From contig PVNU02001548.1 of assembly GCA_003013855.2 (NCBI GenBank), forward strand, positions 1,426,001-1,490,000: 64,000 nucleotides of DNA, in the 5' to 3' direction. The notes beneath the pieces were generated by a model. The model searched no databases. It was not told where the DNA came from and saw only the letters and a list, made by a program, of their open reading frames with translations. The DNA comes from Liriodendron chinense. Lineage: Eukaryota; Streptophyta; Magnoliopsida; Magnoliales; Magnoliaceae. Position numbers and translations under genes: made by a program. How positions within the stretch are numbered: position 1 is the stretch's first letter; each line of letters starts with the position of its first letter. This document shows, one piece after another, positions 48,560 to 60,422 of this stretch.

Positions 48560-50330
48560 ATCAGAATCAAAGATCTTATCAGTTCAGATACGGGCTGGAA
48601 TCTGACTGAGGTAGAGGTCTGATTCCTGCGCCAGTTAAACGTGTGATTCTTAATAGTGGAGTGAGTCTATCTGATAGGGAGGACTGGCTAGCTTGGAATT
48701 TGACAAATTCTGGCGACTTCTCCCTTAAGACTACGTGGAGCAAGATTCGGTGCAGGCAACACATTTGTGAATGGTCTAAGTGGAGCTGGAATAAAGTCCT
48801 CACACCGAAGATTGGGATTTTTATGTGGAAAATTATGCACAAAGCTACCCCAGTGGATTTGGCTATGAGAAGATTTGGTATCCCCCTCCCTTCCGGATGT
48901 GAATGCTGCTCGGAGGATGATGCCCAGCAATTTGCGCTGCATAGAAATCAGATCCAGAATGAGAGTCCACGTGGGGTGCACATGAGCGAGGTCAGATTAT
49001 CTCCATAGCAGCTCCTCCAGATTGTGTGTGGAGAAATTAACCCAGGCAAGACCTTGGTGCCGTGGGCAGCGATGTGGAGATCCATTCCTACGGGTCTCAG
49101 CTTCAAGTTTCCTGCTACCAAGTCGCTGACAGTGGTGATCAGGTTAATAGTGGTACCAACCAGATTCAACCCCAGCACACGATTCAGAGTAGCAGAGGTG
49201 AGGAAGATTTGGACCATCTTTTTTGTCATGGGAGAATAGCTAAGTCAATGTGGGTTCATTTCAGGTAAGGTGTTTGGTGCGACTCATCATTTCAGCCATT
49301 CAATCCAACAAAGGACAATCAATTGGGTAGGCAAGGCTAACAGATCTTCCATCATCAAGGTCCTTATGGGTTTGGTGCCAGGGATCATATGTTGGGAGAT
49401 CTGGATTAGCCGCAATGGGTCCAGATTTGAAGATCAGAGGATGCGTTCAGACAAGATTATATCTAATGTGCATTGATGGATTAGAGAGATGAGCTCCACC
49501 ATTCCCAGGTCTACAACGAGCTCTATGGCAGAGGTGGCTACTCTGGAGATTTTGGGGATAGAATCCGCAAGTAATGTGCGATAGATTAAATGCCAAATGG
49601 TGAAATGGTAGAAGCCTGATCAAGGCTGTTTCAAACTTAATGTCGATGGGTCTTCAAGAGGCAACCTAGGTGAAGCTGGAGGTGGGGGAGTGTGTAGAGA
49701 TCACAACGGGATTATGATTTTTGCCTTCCACAAAGCCTATGGCCGGGTCTCCAACAATGTGCCTGAAGTGAGTGCCATGGCAGATGGGCTGGATAGATGT
49801 CCTCACATGGGTATTTCAAATATTATGGCTGAAACAAATTCAAGGGTAGTCTTTGAGGCAGTGATGAACCGGTGTGCATCTGGACTGAAGTCCATCTGGT
49901 ATTAGTTGGGGATACTTCAGCAGAACTTCCGTCATATTAATATGATATTTTTACTCATTTTTCGAGAAGGAAACTCAGTGGTGGACGGGCTAGCTAAATT
50001 AGCTAGTGTTGGACATCCAGATAGATTTATCACCTCCAGGGCTGAGCTTCCGAGACTGATTAGAGGTGTGCTCGAGTTGGATAAGGAAGGAGTTGGTAGT
50101 GTCAGGAAGCGATTACAGCCAGTCTAACCAGTCACTCCCATCCATATTTTGGTATGTTTTTTTTTTTTTTTTTTTTTTTCCCCATTTTTTGCTCTTTTAT
50201 GGGGCGCTAGGGGGTGGTTTGTACAGGTGTATATATGATAGGCGGGGCCTGGTCTTTTTTTGCGGGGCCCTGTCCGAATGGTTTTGTTGCCTGTACGGTT
50301 CCAGGTTTTTATATATAAATAGAGATCTTC
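48560..50330 (+). mobile_element. LINE 6, 5'-truncated, zinc linker and RNase H
   Basis: Starts around KDLISSDTGWNLTEVE. ILNSGVSLSDREDWLAWNL and WSWNKVLTPKIGIFMWKIMH lead to the zinc region (CECCSED, about 48900). About 100 extra residues then separate it from EEDLDHLFCHG (about 49205), as in LINE 2. RNase H runs 49630-50000: LNVDGSSRGNLGEAGGGG, NNVPEVSAM, AETNSRVV (the catalytic Asp is Asn) and EGNSVVDGLA. The 3'UTR carries TGATAGGCGGGGCC / GCGGGGCCCTGTCCGAA (50236-50278). No clear A tail. Confidence 0.85.
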
Positions 50331-51310
50331 ATGAACAATGCTTTCATGAACAGAGATATGCTGGTAGGGACTTGGACACAGTATAGGGGCCGAAATCATC
50401 TATCTAAACTGGTGCATTTGTCAACCCTTCTCAATCATCTTCCAGCTGTTGAATTTATAATGGTAAATACCAACGTGTCTATCTTCGAGTCCAAATACTA
50501 ATCTAAAAGCGTCATCTCAATGCATTTGGTTAATGATTCAACTTGCTCTATCTGGAACTCAATCTCTTGGTTCCAATTGTCATTGCCTTTATGCGAGCTT
50601 GGTTGACACATTAATGGAGTGGCTGATGTTCTTGGCAAAAGGGCAAGCCATTTTAGATCTTTTAGGGTGTTTTGGAGCCGGGCCCAATACCCATAGGGAG
50701 TTCAGCGATAATGCTTGCGTAAATAACTTGGGCTTTATCAATTTTTGGTATGGTTCCGCCTGCCTGTGCTCTTTTGTTTACTATGGTGTCATGTGCTAGT
50801 TTTACTTTTATTTGGGTACCACTTTTTCACCCTTGGTGCTTCTTTTCACCTCTCCATGGGTGGACGTGGATTCTTGATCAATCAATCAGATGCAAGTGGT
50901 CTACTCCCACGGTTCTGGAAGAAAAAGGAAAAAAGAAAAAAGAAAAACATTGACCATACTCATGCCACATGGCCAATATTGTTAGTGGTTGGATCAAACC
51001 TCTTCTTTAATCACATTGCTCGGTAAGTTTAAACCATGTTGTTATCTATTAAAAGGAATACAAAACTTACCTATCTCTTTTTACACTTATCACAGCTTAA
51101 GTCTTTTTTGTTGTTGTTCTTAGCGAAGAGACCTTTTTGCAAGTTGTTGTTCATGGGTCGTTGAGATTGAAATGATCCTGATAAAAATTTTGAAGAAAAA
51201 TTCACGAAAGCTACGGCCCATTGCCCTTTTATAGGTTTGACCCTGGTGCTTTTGAATTACATTCACTCTTTTAGAATCACTTTAGGCTTCTAATCTTCAT
51301 TTGTTTATGG
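50331..51310. other. Mostly unassigned, possible LINE RNase H relic
   Basis: At about 50600-50660 one frame gives NGVADVLGKRASHF, similar to the end of a plant LINE-type RNase H, but the rest is unreadable. The remainder up to copia H shows no feature I recognise. Confidence 0.3.
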
Positions 51311-52940
51311 TGGGAAACCCATGGAAGCTAGAATCAAACGAAGTAATCACAATGGCAATCAAGGCAAATCAATGCACAAAGACAATCTGAATTTTATATG
51401 GAAAATGCTGATGGGAAAAAATCATGGCACAAAGCGAATCCACTAAGAAATCGAAGTTACAAGAGATGAAGAAGAAAACTACCTGGATCACGCCCCACAA
51501 GAGAAACCCAAGCTAACACAATCTCTTTCTCTCACCCTAGAACTCTCTCAACCCTCCTCACGCATCCAGGATATCCTAATCCCACTTACACCCTACTTAT
51601 ATAGCAATAGAACCCAAAGGGTATGGAACAACTTCAACCCCCTTTTTTATTTGTCTTTTATATTGGGACAAGCAGTGATGGGCAGAACTTTTCAATGGTG
51701 GCAAGCAGCCTCAAATAAAGACTGCTTTGCGGCCTTTTGAGGATTGTTGTCATGCTTTATAATTTTACAAATTTGGAAGGAAAGAAATATAGCTTGATTT
51801 GAAGATCATTCAATTTAGGGGGGGGGGGGGAGCAATTTTAGCGATTCGAAGGTGGATCCACTTGTTAAGCCCAAATCTCCCTCCTAAAAATGAGGACTTG
51901 CTATCTACACGCCAGGCTATTCTAGAGCTAGGACTGAGGTCCAAGCCGAAGTGTAACAAGGCGGTGTCTCTGTTGAAATGGAAAAGGCAAGCTTCGGGAT
52001 GGGTTAAAATTAATGTAAACAGGTCTTCTTGTGGAAACCCAGGTGATTCGGGTGGTGGGGGCATTTACAGGGGATCCAATGGTGAATTTCTCTTTGCGTT
52101 TTCGAACAGTTATGGGCAAGGAACTCATGTCTGAGGAGAGGCATGTGCAATTTACAAAGGGATGATGATGTGCGTCAATTTACAGGGGTTTTGTCAAAAT
52201 ACATATAGAAAGTGACTCCAAAATTTTTGTAGACATTCTCAAGTCGGAGGGCAAGTCCAATTGGAGCTTGTGGTATTGGAGGGCTCGTATAGAGTCGCTT
52301 AGGAAAAATGTGGATATCGGCGTTACCTATTCCACTAGGTAAGTAAATGAGGTAGTGGAGGCTTTAGCAAAGCTAGGGAGTCTTTCTCAAGAGCGGAGAA
52401 TCTTTAAGGGAGAGATTCCCCTACTGCACCCGGTCCGAGGATTAATTTTCTTAGATCAGGTGGGGCTAGGTACAGTTACAGATAGATCAGCCATCCCATA
52501 GTTCTGTTTTAAAAAATGAATAGGGGTGGCTTGCCTTCATTTTGTGAATGCCGATTAGGAGCTATATGATAGGTGAGGCCCATTGCTTTTCTTTTGTAGA
52601 GCCCACCTGAAGGAACCTGTTTGTACATCCTTCTCTTCATTTTAACAAAGTTTCAGGTGGTATGCTCCCACCTTTTCTTTAAAAAAAATAGAACCAAAAT
52701 TAGAAACATCTTACATAAAACCGTGCAAGACGGCGCAAACTGACATATGATCCGTTGGTCGATCCACACCACCCGATTATCCTTCGGTTGCCCAATGAAC
52801 ATGCCTTCGATCACCCGAAACTACGTAAAAACATCCAGAGAGTTCACTGTACAAAATTCGCTGAGGTCAGTTGATCGACCAACCCCATCGATCGCCTGAC
52901 GGCCCTGTGTTAGCAAGAGTTGAGCTACCCAATTCCAACA
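51311..52940 (-). repeat. 3' LTR of copia H, split by LINE 7
   Basis: LTR sequence 51311-51618 plus 52700-52940 (about 549 bp) aligns with 54364-54914. The PPT lies just right of 52940. Confidence 0.88.
51619..52686 (+). mobile_element. LINE 7, RNase H and 3'UTR, inside copia H LTR
   Basis: Flanked by AATAGAACCCAAA (51606-51618) and AATAGAACCAAAA (52687-52699), a target duplication with one difference; the intact LTR at 54650-54680 shows the empty site. It is 5'-truncated upstream of RNase H. The RNase H frame has INVNRSSCGNPG (catalytic Asp now Asn), SDSKIFV and VNEVVEALAK; the Glu region is shifted. 3'UTR: TATATGATAGGTGAGGCCC / GAGCCCACCTGAA (52563-52611), A tail from about 52679, whose last bases overlap the target duplication. 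Confidence 0.88.
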
Positions 52941-53219
52941 ATCTCCATCATGACTCTAATCTTCATACTATACTTTGTCATACTCGATCATCCATCTGTA
53001 CTTCATCTCCATCATAGCTCCATTGCTTCTCGTGCCCCCACAGATTTTACTCCAGCACCTCTACACCCCCACTCACTCATGTGGCCCTTGTGCGCTTGCC
53101 ACATACGAGCAACAATGGATTCTACTGCAGATACTGCTGGCTCCACCTGTGAAAAGTGCTCTCTATCAACTTGTAAAGATGGTCATACTTCCGTGCTTTC
53201 ATAATCACGAGTGCCCCCT

Positions 53220-54345
53220 TTGACACTTTACAAAATCAATCAAAGCCAGTGAACTTGCACCCTATTGTCTCGAGTGCACCAAGAGAGATCGAATTCTTTT
53301 TCAACCTAGAGACATACTTCTCATCTGTCAGGACTCGTTCGATCCCATCGAACATCCTAATGTGCACCATGTCAATACACACTACCTTGCAGGCGTAGTC
53401 ATTGCATAAGAACACTGATCCACCATCATACTCGTTGTATGTCATGAATGAACTCCGGTTAGCACACATGTGATATGATGCACCTGAATTCATGAGTCAC
53501 TCTCCCTCGAAATGCCCATACTTGGATATAGTTAATACATCGCAACCGTCACACTCATCCTCTATGACTTAGGATTCTAACAATTCCTTTTCATGTGCCT
53601 TACCTCTACACAATTCTAGCATTTCACCTTACTTTTTCCTTTGCCCTTGGATTTAGATCTCGATCACGAACATTCCCCATCGTGCTTAGAATATCTTCCC
53701 CTCATAACCAATGCTTCTATAGAAAAATCAGAACCCACATCACTGCTTTTTTTTCTCATTGCCTTCGACTGGAGGGCTGAGATAACGGTCTCAATGCTAA
53801 TGATTTCCCTACCTGTGCACAAAGAGTCCTTAAATAATTCATATGATTTTGAAAGCGAATTCGACAGGATGTATGCTTGATCTTCATCCTTCATCGGTTC
53901 ATCTACATCCAACAGTTTACAAACGAGCCTATTGAAATTGTTGATGTGGCTCTCAACATCGGTCTACTCCATCATCTTCAGACCGAACAACTGAAACATC
54001 AAATACAGGCGATTTTCTAGAGATTTCTTCGCATAGATGTTCTCCAACTTCACCCATGTATCAGCCGCAGTCTTCTCTCTCATGACATATAGAGGACGCA
54101 TCTTTTAGACATAACTGGATTGAGATATTTTCTTTTTAATCCAACTTCTTCCACTCTTCTTCTTTCATAGTCTCTAGTCACTCACCTAGGAGTGCGTCTT
54201 CCAATCCTTGCTAAACCAGAAGGCCCTTCATCTTGGCCTTCCATAATTCAAATTTAATTTTTTCAGGAATAATTATTTATATCGAATCTCGTGCTTGACA
54301 CCACTAAAACCTCATATCAAGTTCTGTCTGTCTCCCAATAATGTA
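53220..54345 (-). pseudogene. copia H gag and protease
   Basis: Gag begins after the PBS leader and runs leftward with stops. The frame 53912-53664 reads DEPMKDEDQAYILSNSLSKS, ISIETVISALQSKAMRKKSS and IEALVMRGR, as in copia gag. The zinc knuckle region lies near 53620 (decayed). Protease at 53493-53236 reads NSGASYHMCANRSSFMTYNE, with the catalytic Asp replaced by Asn, then RLKKNSISLGALE. Beyond it there is only a gag-pre-integrase relic. Copia A shows the same arrangement. Confidence 0.8.
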
Positions 54346-54363
54346 TTCTCTGATACCACTAGT

Positions 54364-54914
54364 TGGGAAACCTACAAAAGAGAGAATCAAACGAAGCAAT
54401 CACAATGTTAATCAAGGCAAATTAACACACAAAGACAATCTGAATTTTACGTGGAAAAATCCTTACGGGAAAAAACCACAGCACAAAGTGAATCCTCTAT
54501 GAAATCAAAGTTATAAGAGATGAAGAAGAACACTACCCGGATCAAGCCTCACAAGAGAAACCCAAGCTAACACAAGCTCTTTCTCTCACCCTAGAACTCT
54601 CTCAACCTTCTCACACATCTAGGATACCATAATCCCGCTTACACCCTACTTATATAGCAATAGAATCGGAATTAGAAACATCATATGCAAAACCGCACAA
54701 GAACGCGCAAACCAACATATGATCAGTTGGTCGATCAACACTGCCCAATCATCCTTCAGTCACTTGACAACTATGCCTTCAGTCGCCCAAAACCACGCAA
54801 AAACATCCATAGAGTTCACTGTGCAAAATATGTTGAGCTCAGGTCGATCGACCAGCCCCGCCGATTGCCCAACGACCTTGTGTCGGCATATATTTGAAGC
54901 ACCCGATTCCAACA
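54364..54914 (-). repeat. 5' LTR of copia H (551 bp)
   Basis: Minus strand TGTTGGAATTGGG..GGTTTCCCA, followed by the PBS. TATATAAG box (minus) at 54649-54656. Near its start it has palindromes such as GGTCGATCGACC (54842-54853). Confidence 0.9.
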
Positions 54915-54974
54915 ATTTAGAAGAGCCTCTTCTTACAATAACATACCCACCATCTCCATAAAATACTGATTTTG

Positions 54975-55334
54975 TTAAATTAAGACTCTCATAACATGAA
55001 ACTCAATCCATAGATTTTTCAAGATAATCACAACTTTGAGTGTCATTTTCATCTTGATGTCAATTTCCTCCATTTTATTACATAAATTTTTCAATTTTTG
55101 AAAGAACTTTATCATAGCACTTTCAATTCCACTTTCAAAAACACCTCTCATTTTTTCGTGAACAGTGGCCAAGTAATCCCATGCCAATTCTCTAATATGA
55201 AAAAGCATATCTAATCCATAAAATATTTGCACAGAATGTGGAGCTATTCCATAGAGTATTTGAAATGCATATCTATTTAAATAATAAAAAATAAAAATAA
55301 AAAGCAACAGTACTGTTATATTCTTGTGTTCCAC
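54975..55334 (-). other. Unrecognised 119-codon open frame
   Basis: It encodes a hydrophobic start and then an amphipathic, helix-like stretch (FHIRELAWDYLATVHEKMRG, FESGIESAMIKFFQKLKNLC, NKMEEIDIKM). It has no similarity to the retrotransposon proteins around it that I can see. The composition is more protein-like than most spurious frames here, but no splice context or family supports a gene. Confidence 0.25.
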
Positions 55335-56744
55335 TAGTTCCGGTAAATTGTTGTGTTAAAGATACTGAATTCTTCATATAGTGTTGTTTTGTTTATAATG
55401 CAACAAAGGACTAGGAGTGCCAACTACACGCTGCGGATTGTGCATCAATGGTGCACGTAAGTTCCAATCATAGCTAAGATTAGATGTGTATAAGATCCAA
55501 GCTGCCCACCTGGTTCTAATTCAATCGCAACCGTTACATTTTTATTTTTTTTTTACAATTTTTGCTTTTTATTGCCCATCCAGGTGGTCCAATTCTTCGG
55601 GTTTGTTAGATTAGGAGCTTATAGTTATGCGCTATCTCACTTGGGATGGACCAACTGGGCCATCTGAGCAGAAGGCCTCTATGGTATAAGCATAGAAGCC
55701 TATGGATTGAACACAGGCCTGGATTCTAGGCCCAATAGCTGATTTGCTGGATCCATGAAGTCATCGCAGCCCATCCTGACTTGTATTGATTGGGGGACCC
55801 TTAGCTCACGGAAAGGCTGGACCTTGATTGGGACTCTTTCCTCGTTGATTAAGACCCAGACACACTTCGGTTGGGCAGGCCTGGCCCAATTGCAACCTTC
55901 TGACTGCAGCCCAATTGCAATCACTATCTTGCGTTTGGAAAATAGAGTTAATTCCATTTCTGCTACGAATCAATATCCAAACTTCAGTATGAGGGCTGAT
56001 CAGATCTGCAAGATCATACGTTCCTCTGAAAGTAGAATCCTTAAGTAGGTAAATTCCTACATTTGGTCGTGGAAAAGCTCAGAAACGGTTTCCAGTTGGA
56101 TGCAGATTCCAGCTAAAAAGCGCGTTTTTGGATTCCTGGCTATAGGCTGGCTGCAAATTCCACCGGTATTGATTCCCTCCCAAAAGTCAGTTACACCTGT
56201 GTGGCATCCTTCTTACCCGATAACCAAACATAGTTTCTCGATTCCAGATAGTTTTCATTCCCGGTGACTAACATGACTTATGGAATCTCTTTCTCAGTTC
56301 CCAACTGTCAATTTCAGGGTGCCAAACGAGATGGGACGCCATTTTATCAAAGTCCAGGTTATTTACAAAGTAGATGATCTCTTGTCTAGTTCAGCCGTTC
56401 ATGATGGATGATATCTTTGAATGATCAAAACCATTTATTAGATATGATCCACTGGGGCTCACTTGTGGGCAACCATTGGTAGGTGGGTTCACATGAAATC
56501 GGATTGTGTATTATATTGAGTAAACTTTGTTGGCCCAACATGAATGTATGTGGCTTTATCCATGCCGTCCATCCATTTTTCCGGCTCATTTTAGGGGTTG
56601 AGCCAAAAATTGAAGCATATCAAAAGCTCACCACAAGATATAGTGGAAATAATTATTTCCACCATTGAAATCTTCCTAGGGCCCCCCAAAGAATTTTTCA
56701 ACCGTAGAATATCTCTGGTGGATGTTATTTTTCACTCTCTCAAA
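55335..56744. other. Intron-like DNA with MITE-like repeats
   Basis: No gene seen. The 56340-56700 part (GGCTCATTTTAGGGGTTGAGCC, CACCATTGAAATCTTCCTAG) resembles a dispersed repeat common in intergenic DNA of early angiosperms (from memory). 56050-56330 might be a small MITE, but its terminal repeats are poor. Confidence 0.35.
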
Positions 56745-57380
56745 GTCTTAATTTGAATTTAAATTCAAACAAGGGAGGACTATGACAAGGCAGAGGATTT
56801 GAAAGAGATAAACCTATTGCGTTTGAACCCCTCCTAATCCTCTCGGTTACTTCCTTTAGACGAAGGAAAGGATTTCCTCAAGAAAGGCATGCATTCAAGT
56901 AACTCCTCTTAGAAAAAATAGAAAGAAATAGCAAGAGAATATTCGATTATCCATTGGGATATTGCTGAGTGGGGTAAGCTTGAGAACCTTGCTCTGATAC
57001 CATGATAGTCTGTTGAACATCAATTACCCTGACCCAAACGAGGGAGAGAGAGCATATATATAAAACCTTAGGAAAATACAAGAATGCCCTTACACATAAG
57101 AGAAAGACCCAACATGGGTCTAGGGGCAAAAATGGAATAAAATACAATATACAAGAAGGGGCAGGGGCCCCACAAGTATGGCCATCTAGCCGTACAACCC
57201 ATGAGACAGGGCAAGACTAACAGATACCTCTAAACGATCTAAACGATTGATTATATTTGATGGTCATCCTTACCATAGGATTAGAGGAGGACGGGGATCT
57301 TCTATCTTCAACTTTGCGTGAAGGTCCGTAAAATCATATAGGTGCTGTTAGATCTTGTGGCCTATGCATCTAGGCCTTTC
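56745..57380 (+). repeat. Dispersed repeat copy 1 (interrupted)
   Basis: Aligns with 58740-59150 across its length except for the 260-bp insertion at 56963-57222. Shared blocks include the TTGAATTTAAATTCAAACAAG area and the TGATGGTCATCC / TGGTGGCCATCC area. Noncoding; type unknown. Confidence 0.65.
56963..57222 (-). mobile_element. 260-bp insertion: short LTR plus PBS plus 28 bp
   Basis: The plus strand starts TGCTGAGTGG and ends GACTAACA, flanked by GATAT (56958-56962) and GATAC (57223-57227). The uninterrupted repeat at 58940-58990 shows the empty site. On the minus strand it reads as a 220-bp LTR (57222-57003, TGTTAGTC..GACTATCA) with a TATATATA box near 57060, then the PBS TGGTATCAGAGC (57002-56991), then 28 bp of leader. 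No second LTR. Confidence 0.65.
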
Positions 57381-58739
57381 AAAAAAAAAAAAAAAACCTT
57401 ACACCCTTTGTCATCTTGGTCATTGTGGATATGGAGCCAACCATAGCCACCACCAAGTCCATCACCAAGGCTGGTTTTGACAGCCATGGCCACCAATTAA
57501 TGGAAAAGGAAAAGAAGAAATATATATAATAAAAATAAATAAAATAAAAAATCAAGCTAGCCTAGACCACCACCACCAGCCACTACCCCATTCTTTTTCC
57601 CCCCTTCTCCTTTCCCTCTCTCACATCTCTCTCTTTCCTATGTACACTGCTGCCATTGGTCCCACCAGCAACAACAACAGCTACCGACAACATTAGCGGC
57701 AACAACAACAGTCGTTGTCGCTGCTTGTCCTCACCCCGCCTCTCCTTCTTCTCTCTCCTCTCCCCCTTTTCTTGCATCTACTATCAGTCATGGCTACCAA
57801 AGGAAGTGGCATCTCCATAATGGTTGCCAACTGCAGCTACTCCCTTTGTGTCCAAGATGGATTTGGAATCTGACTATCGTGGTGAGGAAGAAAGAAGGTG
57901 GTGTTAGGATTTTTTTTTTTATTTTTTTTTATTTTTTTTTTTTTTCTCTTGAATGAATGGAAAACCTAGGGAAGAAAAATAAGGTTATTAGGCTTGAGTA
58001 TTTGGCCTGGTTAAGGATTAAGTGAATCTAGCCCAGTTTTGGCCTAAGAAAAATGTAAGCCATGGCCCTTGTGTAACTGCTTAAGTGTACGAAAATGAAG
58101 GTCCTTAAATAGGTCAGACTTGGCTATGATAAGAAAGCATCTTGATTAATTATACATTATACATCTGCATGTGAAATATTTCATGATGACTAAACTAAGC
58201 TTGTAAAAGTATTAATACACACTTTAAAGACTTATCCATACTTATTATTGAATTTTGATAAGGTTTTCTAAACAATATAATTCTTTCAAAAGTATATGTA
58301 ATGTTACTTTAAAAAGAGGGTTTTAAACTGATGTTTGTGAAAGCTAAGTATTTTAAATAAAGTCAATAAGTTTGATAAGTGCATATGTTAGTTGAGTACT
58401 CCGAATCAAGAGCTAACTCTAACAAATGTGGTCAGCGATAAACAGGCATAACAAGACTTGGGTTATTGAAAGCTAGTCAGGTAGTCATTTAGTACTCAAA
58501 TGCCTCTAAGAATACAGTAGTGTTTCAGCTGGTCCACACCTTTGTTTTTTTTGTTTTTTTATCAGTCTTTTGATTTTGGTTGTCGTGAAATGAGATAGAT
58601 AAACAATTTGTTTTATGTCCCTCTTATAGCGTGATTGAGTGAGAGATGTTTGACATGAGCTTGGCACTTGTGAACAAACACTAATAAATGGTCCCGCATG
58701 GTTTTTCCTTAGAATATCTCTAAGTAGATATGCCTTTTT
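57381..58739. other. Intron-like DNA, no gene seen
   Basis: Contains CAACAAC/ACCACC trinucleotide-rich DNA (57560-57730), pyrimidine-rich stretches and a T-rich tract (57910-57945). No coding feature supported. Confidence 0.5.
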
Positions 58740-59150
58740 CCACTTTATCTCAAAGCTCTAAGTTGAATTTAAATTTAAACAAGAAATGATTATTATAAGG
58801 TTTCAAATGTGATAGGAATAAGCCCTATTATGTCCAAACTCTTCCTAATTCTTTGGGTTCCTCTCTTTAGAAAAAGAAGGCCTTCCTTCAGTAAAGGTGC
58901 ACATCTACCAAGGAATAACGAAAGAATATTGTCCATTAGGCTATCTCTAGACAATTTAAACCGTTGATCATGTCTGGTGGCCATCCTAACTGTAAGATCA
59001 AAGGAGTAAATCACTCCTTTCTACTCTCATAGTAGTTAGGTGAACCACTGGATGAGAGCCATCCATCTTCAGCTTGGTCCGAAGGTCTATAAGATTTTGT
59101 GGATTCCATCAGATCCTATGGAGCCACCCATCTGAGCCTTTCACTATTGA
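58740..59150 (+). repeat. Dispersed repeat copy 2
   Basis: Uninterrupted partner of 56745-57380; serves as the empty-site reference for the 260-bp insertion. Confidence 0.65.
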
Positions 59151-60267
59151 CATTTACGTATGATATCCACCTCTTGATGTCTTATTCTTTCCTACTAAAG
59201 TTTTACTGAAGTTCGTTTTTCTGCATTCCAGTTGATTATGGCATCTATAAAAATCAATCCAAATAATTCTTTGCAGTAGCTCTAAGAGAAAGAAAGCAAC
59301 AAATACGTAAACCGGTTGCCTTTCTGACCTCGCTTTGCATTTACTGCTCGAGATTGGCAGCCAGGATCATCCAATCAGTGTGACTTTTGGGTTGTGCGGC
59401 ATAGAATGTGTCTCCCTGCCTTGATGCTATTATAGGTGGGCCTGTTCCTTTTTTGTTCACGGGCCTGCCTGAAAGTTGTGGTGCAGGTTGAGCAGTTTCT
59501 CCTGTCAGTGAATTTGTGTTTGACAAAAAATATAAAAAAAATATATAAAAAAAAAAAATCAGAGAAGGTTATCTTCCAATCAATGTGATTTTTAGGCCGA
59601 TCTACTTCAAGCATTTTAAGTCAAAATTCTAACTCGGAATGAGTCAAAGTATTGTAAAACATTTTTTGGTTGCATATGCGGGAGTTCAAAGGTTAAACAA
59701 TGCAATGTTCTGATAGAATCATGGCCCATAATCGCTAGATAATGAAATATTTTGTAGAATCGTCTTTCTTCTCTTTCAAAACATTTCATGGTATCGAGCA
59801 GCTAGTCAAGAACTTACCCCTCACCTCTCTATCATGCATTACATGAGGCCAATGACAAAGCTAACTCTTCCAAAGTGTTAAATTTAGATATCTCCATGGC
59901 GGAAGGCCAATTAGTGCCTTTTCGATTACGTATCTGGAGAGGAGATGCCCGTTAACTATGACATATAGTATCAAATGTCAATTATGTATTAACTGATGTT
60001 TTAGGCTCTCTTAGTAAGCATTGAGTTAATAGCAGTGTGGTATTCATGGTATTATGTGACTGTAGCAGGTCAATGAAAAGTTCCAAATATTATTTACATG
60101 AATAATATCAAATTCAAAATGAATTGTCACTTTGGTGTGCATGGATTACAATTTATTTTTACATGCGCTGCCTTCTACTAAGTGTCTAAGATGTTAAATT
60201 TAGTGTGGAGACTCCGAATTTCATATCTAATTTGAATGGTTTAATAACATTCTTGTTTCCTTATCAG
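59151..60267 (+). other. End of MADS-box gene intron 1
   Basis: No exon-like or transposon coding sequence seen. The last bases (TTGTTTCCTTATCAG, ending 60267) form a good pyrimidine tract and 3' splice site for the exon that follows. Confidence 0.55.
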
Positions 60268-60346
60268 TATCAACAAAACCCTCGAGCGATATCAACAGTG
60301 CAGTTACACTTTTCAAGATGCTAATATCACTGACCGTGATACAGAG
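60268..60346 (+). CDS. AGL6: MIKC MADS-box gene, exon 2 (AGL6-like)
   Basis: The 79-bp exon lies between the acceptor ..TTATCAG and the donor GTTTGTGG. With one leading base it encodes INKTLERYQQCSYTFQDA and then NITDRDTE, the I-to-K junction of MIKC-type MADS transcription factors. Exon 2 of this class is normally 79 bp and follows a 185-bp MADS exon in exactly this phase (family knowledge). The QDxNxxDRxTxxW context points to AGL6 rather than SEP, which is inference from memory. AGL6 proteins bind CArG-box DNA as multimers in the nucleus and specify floral organ and meristem identity; the K region drives dimerisation. No stop or frameshift is present. The MADS exon is not in the window, so the gene could alternatively be a 5'-lacking duplicate. 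Confidence 0.85.
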
Positions 60347-60422
60347 GTTTGTGGTTTCGGCATATTTTCTTTTATATGTTGGTCATGTTATTTGAATTCT
60401 GAGAAAAAATTGCCCTGCTGAC

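Larger units (their letters stand above)
51311..54914 (-). mobile_element. Ty1/copia element H (gag-protease-only), both LTRs
   Basis: Minus strand: 5' LTR (54914-54364), PBS TGGTATCAGAGA (54358-54347), gag, protease, gag-pre-integrase remnant, PPT GATGGAGAT, 3' LTR (52940-51311) split by LINE 7. The internal region is only 1.4 kb and joins gag-pre-integrase to the 3' tail at the same place as copia A. No 5-bp duplication is seen at the outer ends (TATGG vs ATTTA), so one flank may have been altered. Confidence 0.88.

Noticed and set aside
56050..56330. Possible small MITE
   Set aside because: Ends share only a few bases in inverse orientation and no target duplication was seen.
56991..57002. 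GCTCTGATACCA and similar strings as possible tRNA genes
   Set aside because: They are primer-binding sites next to LTR ends; no cloverleaf can be folded around them. No tRNA or rRNA gene was recognised in the window.
57003..57222. A complete TRIM using this short LTR
   Set aside because: No second LTR copy is present nearby; only LTR, PBS and 28 bp are seen.
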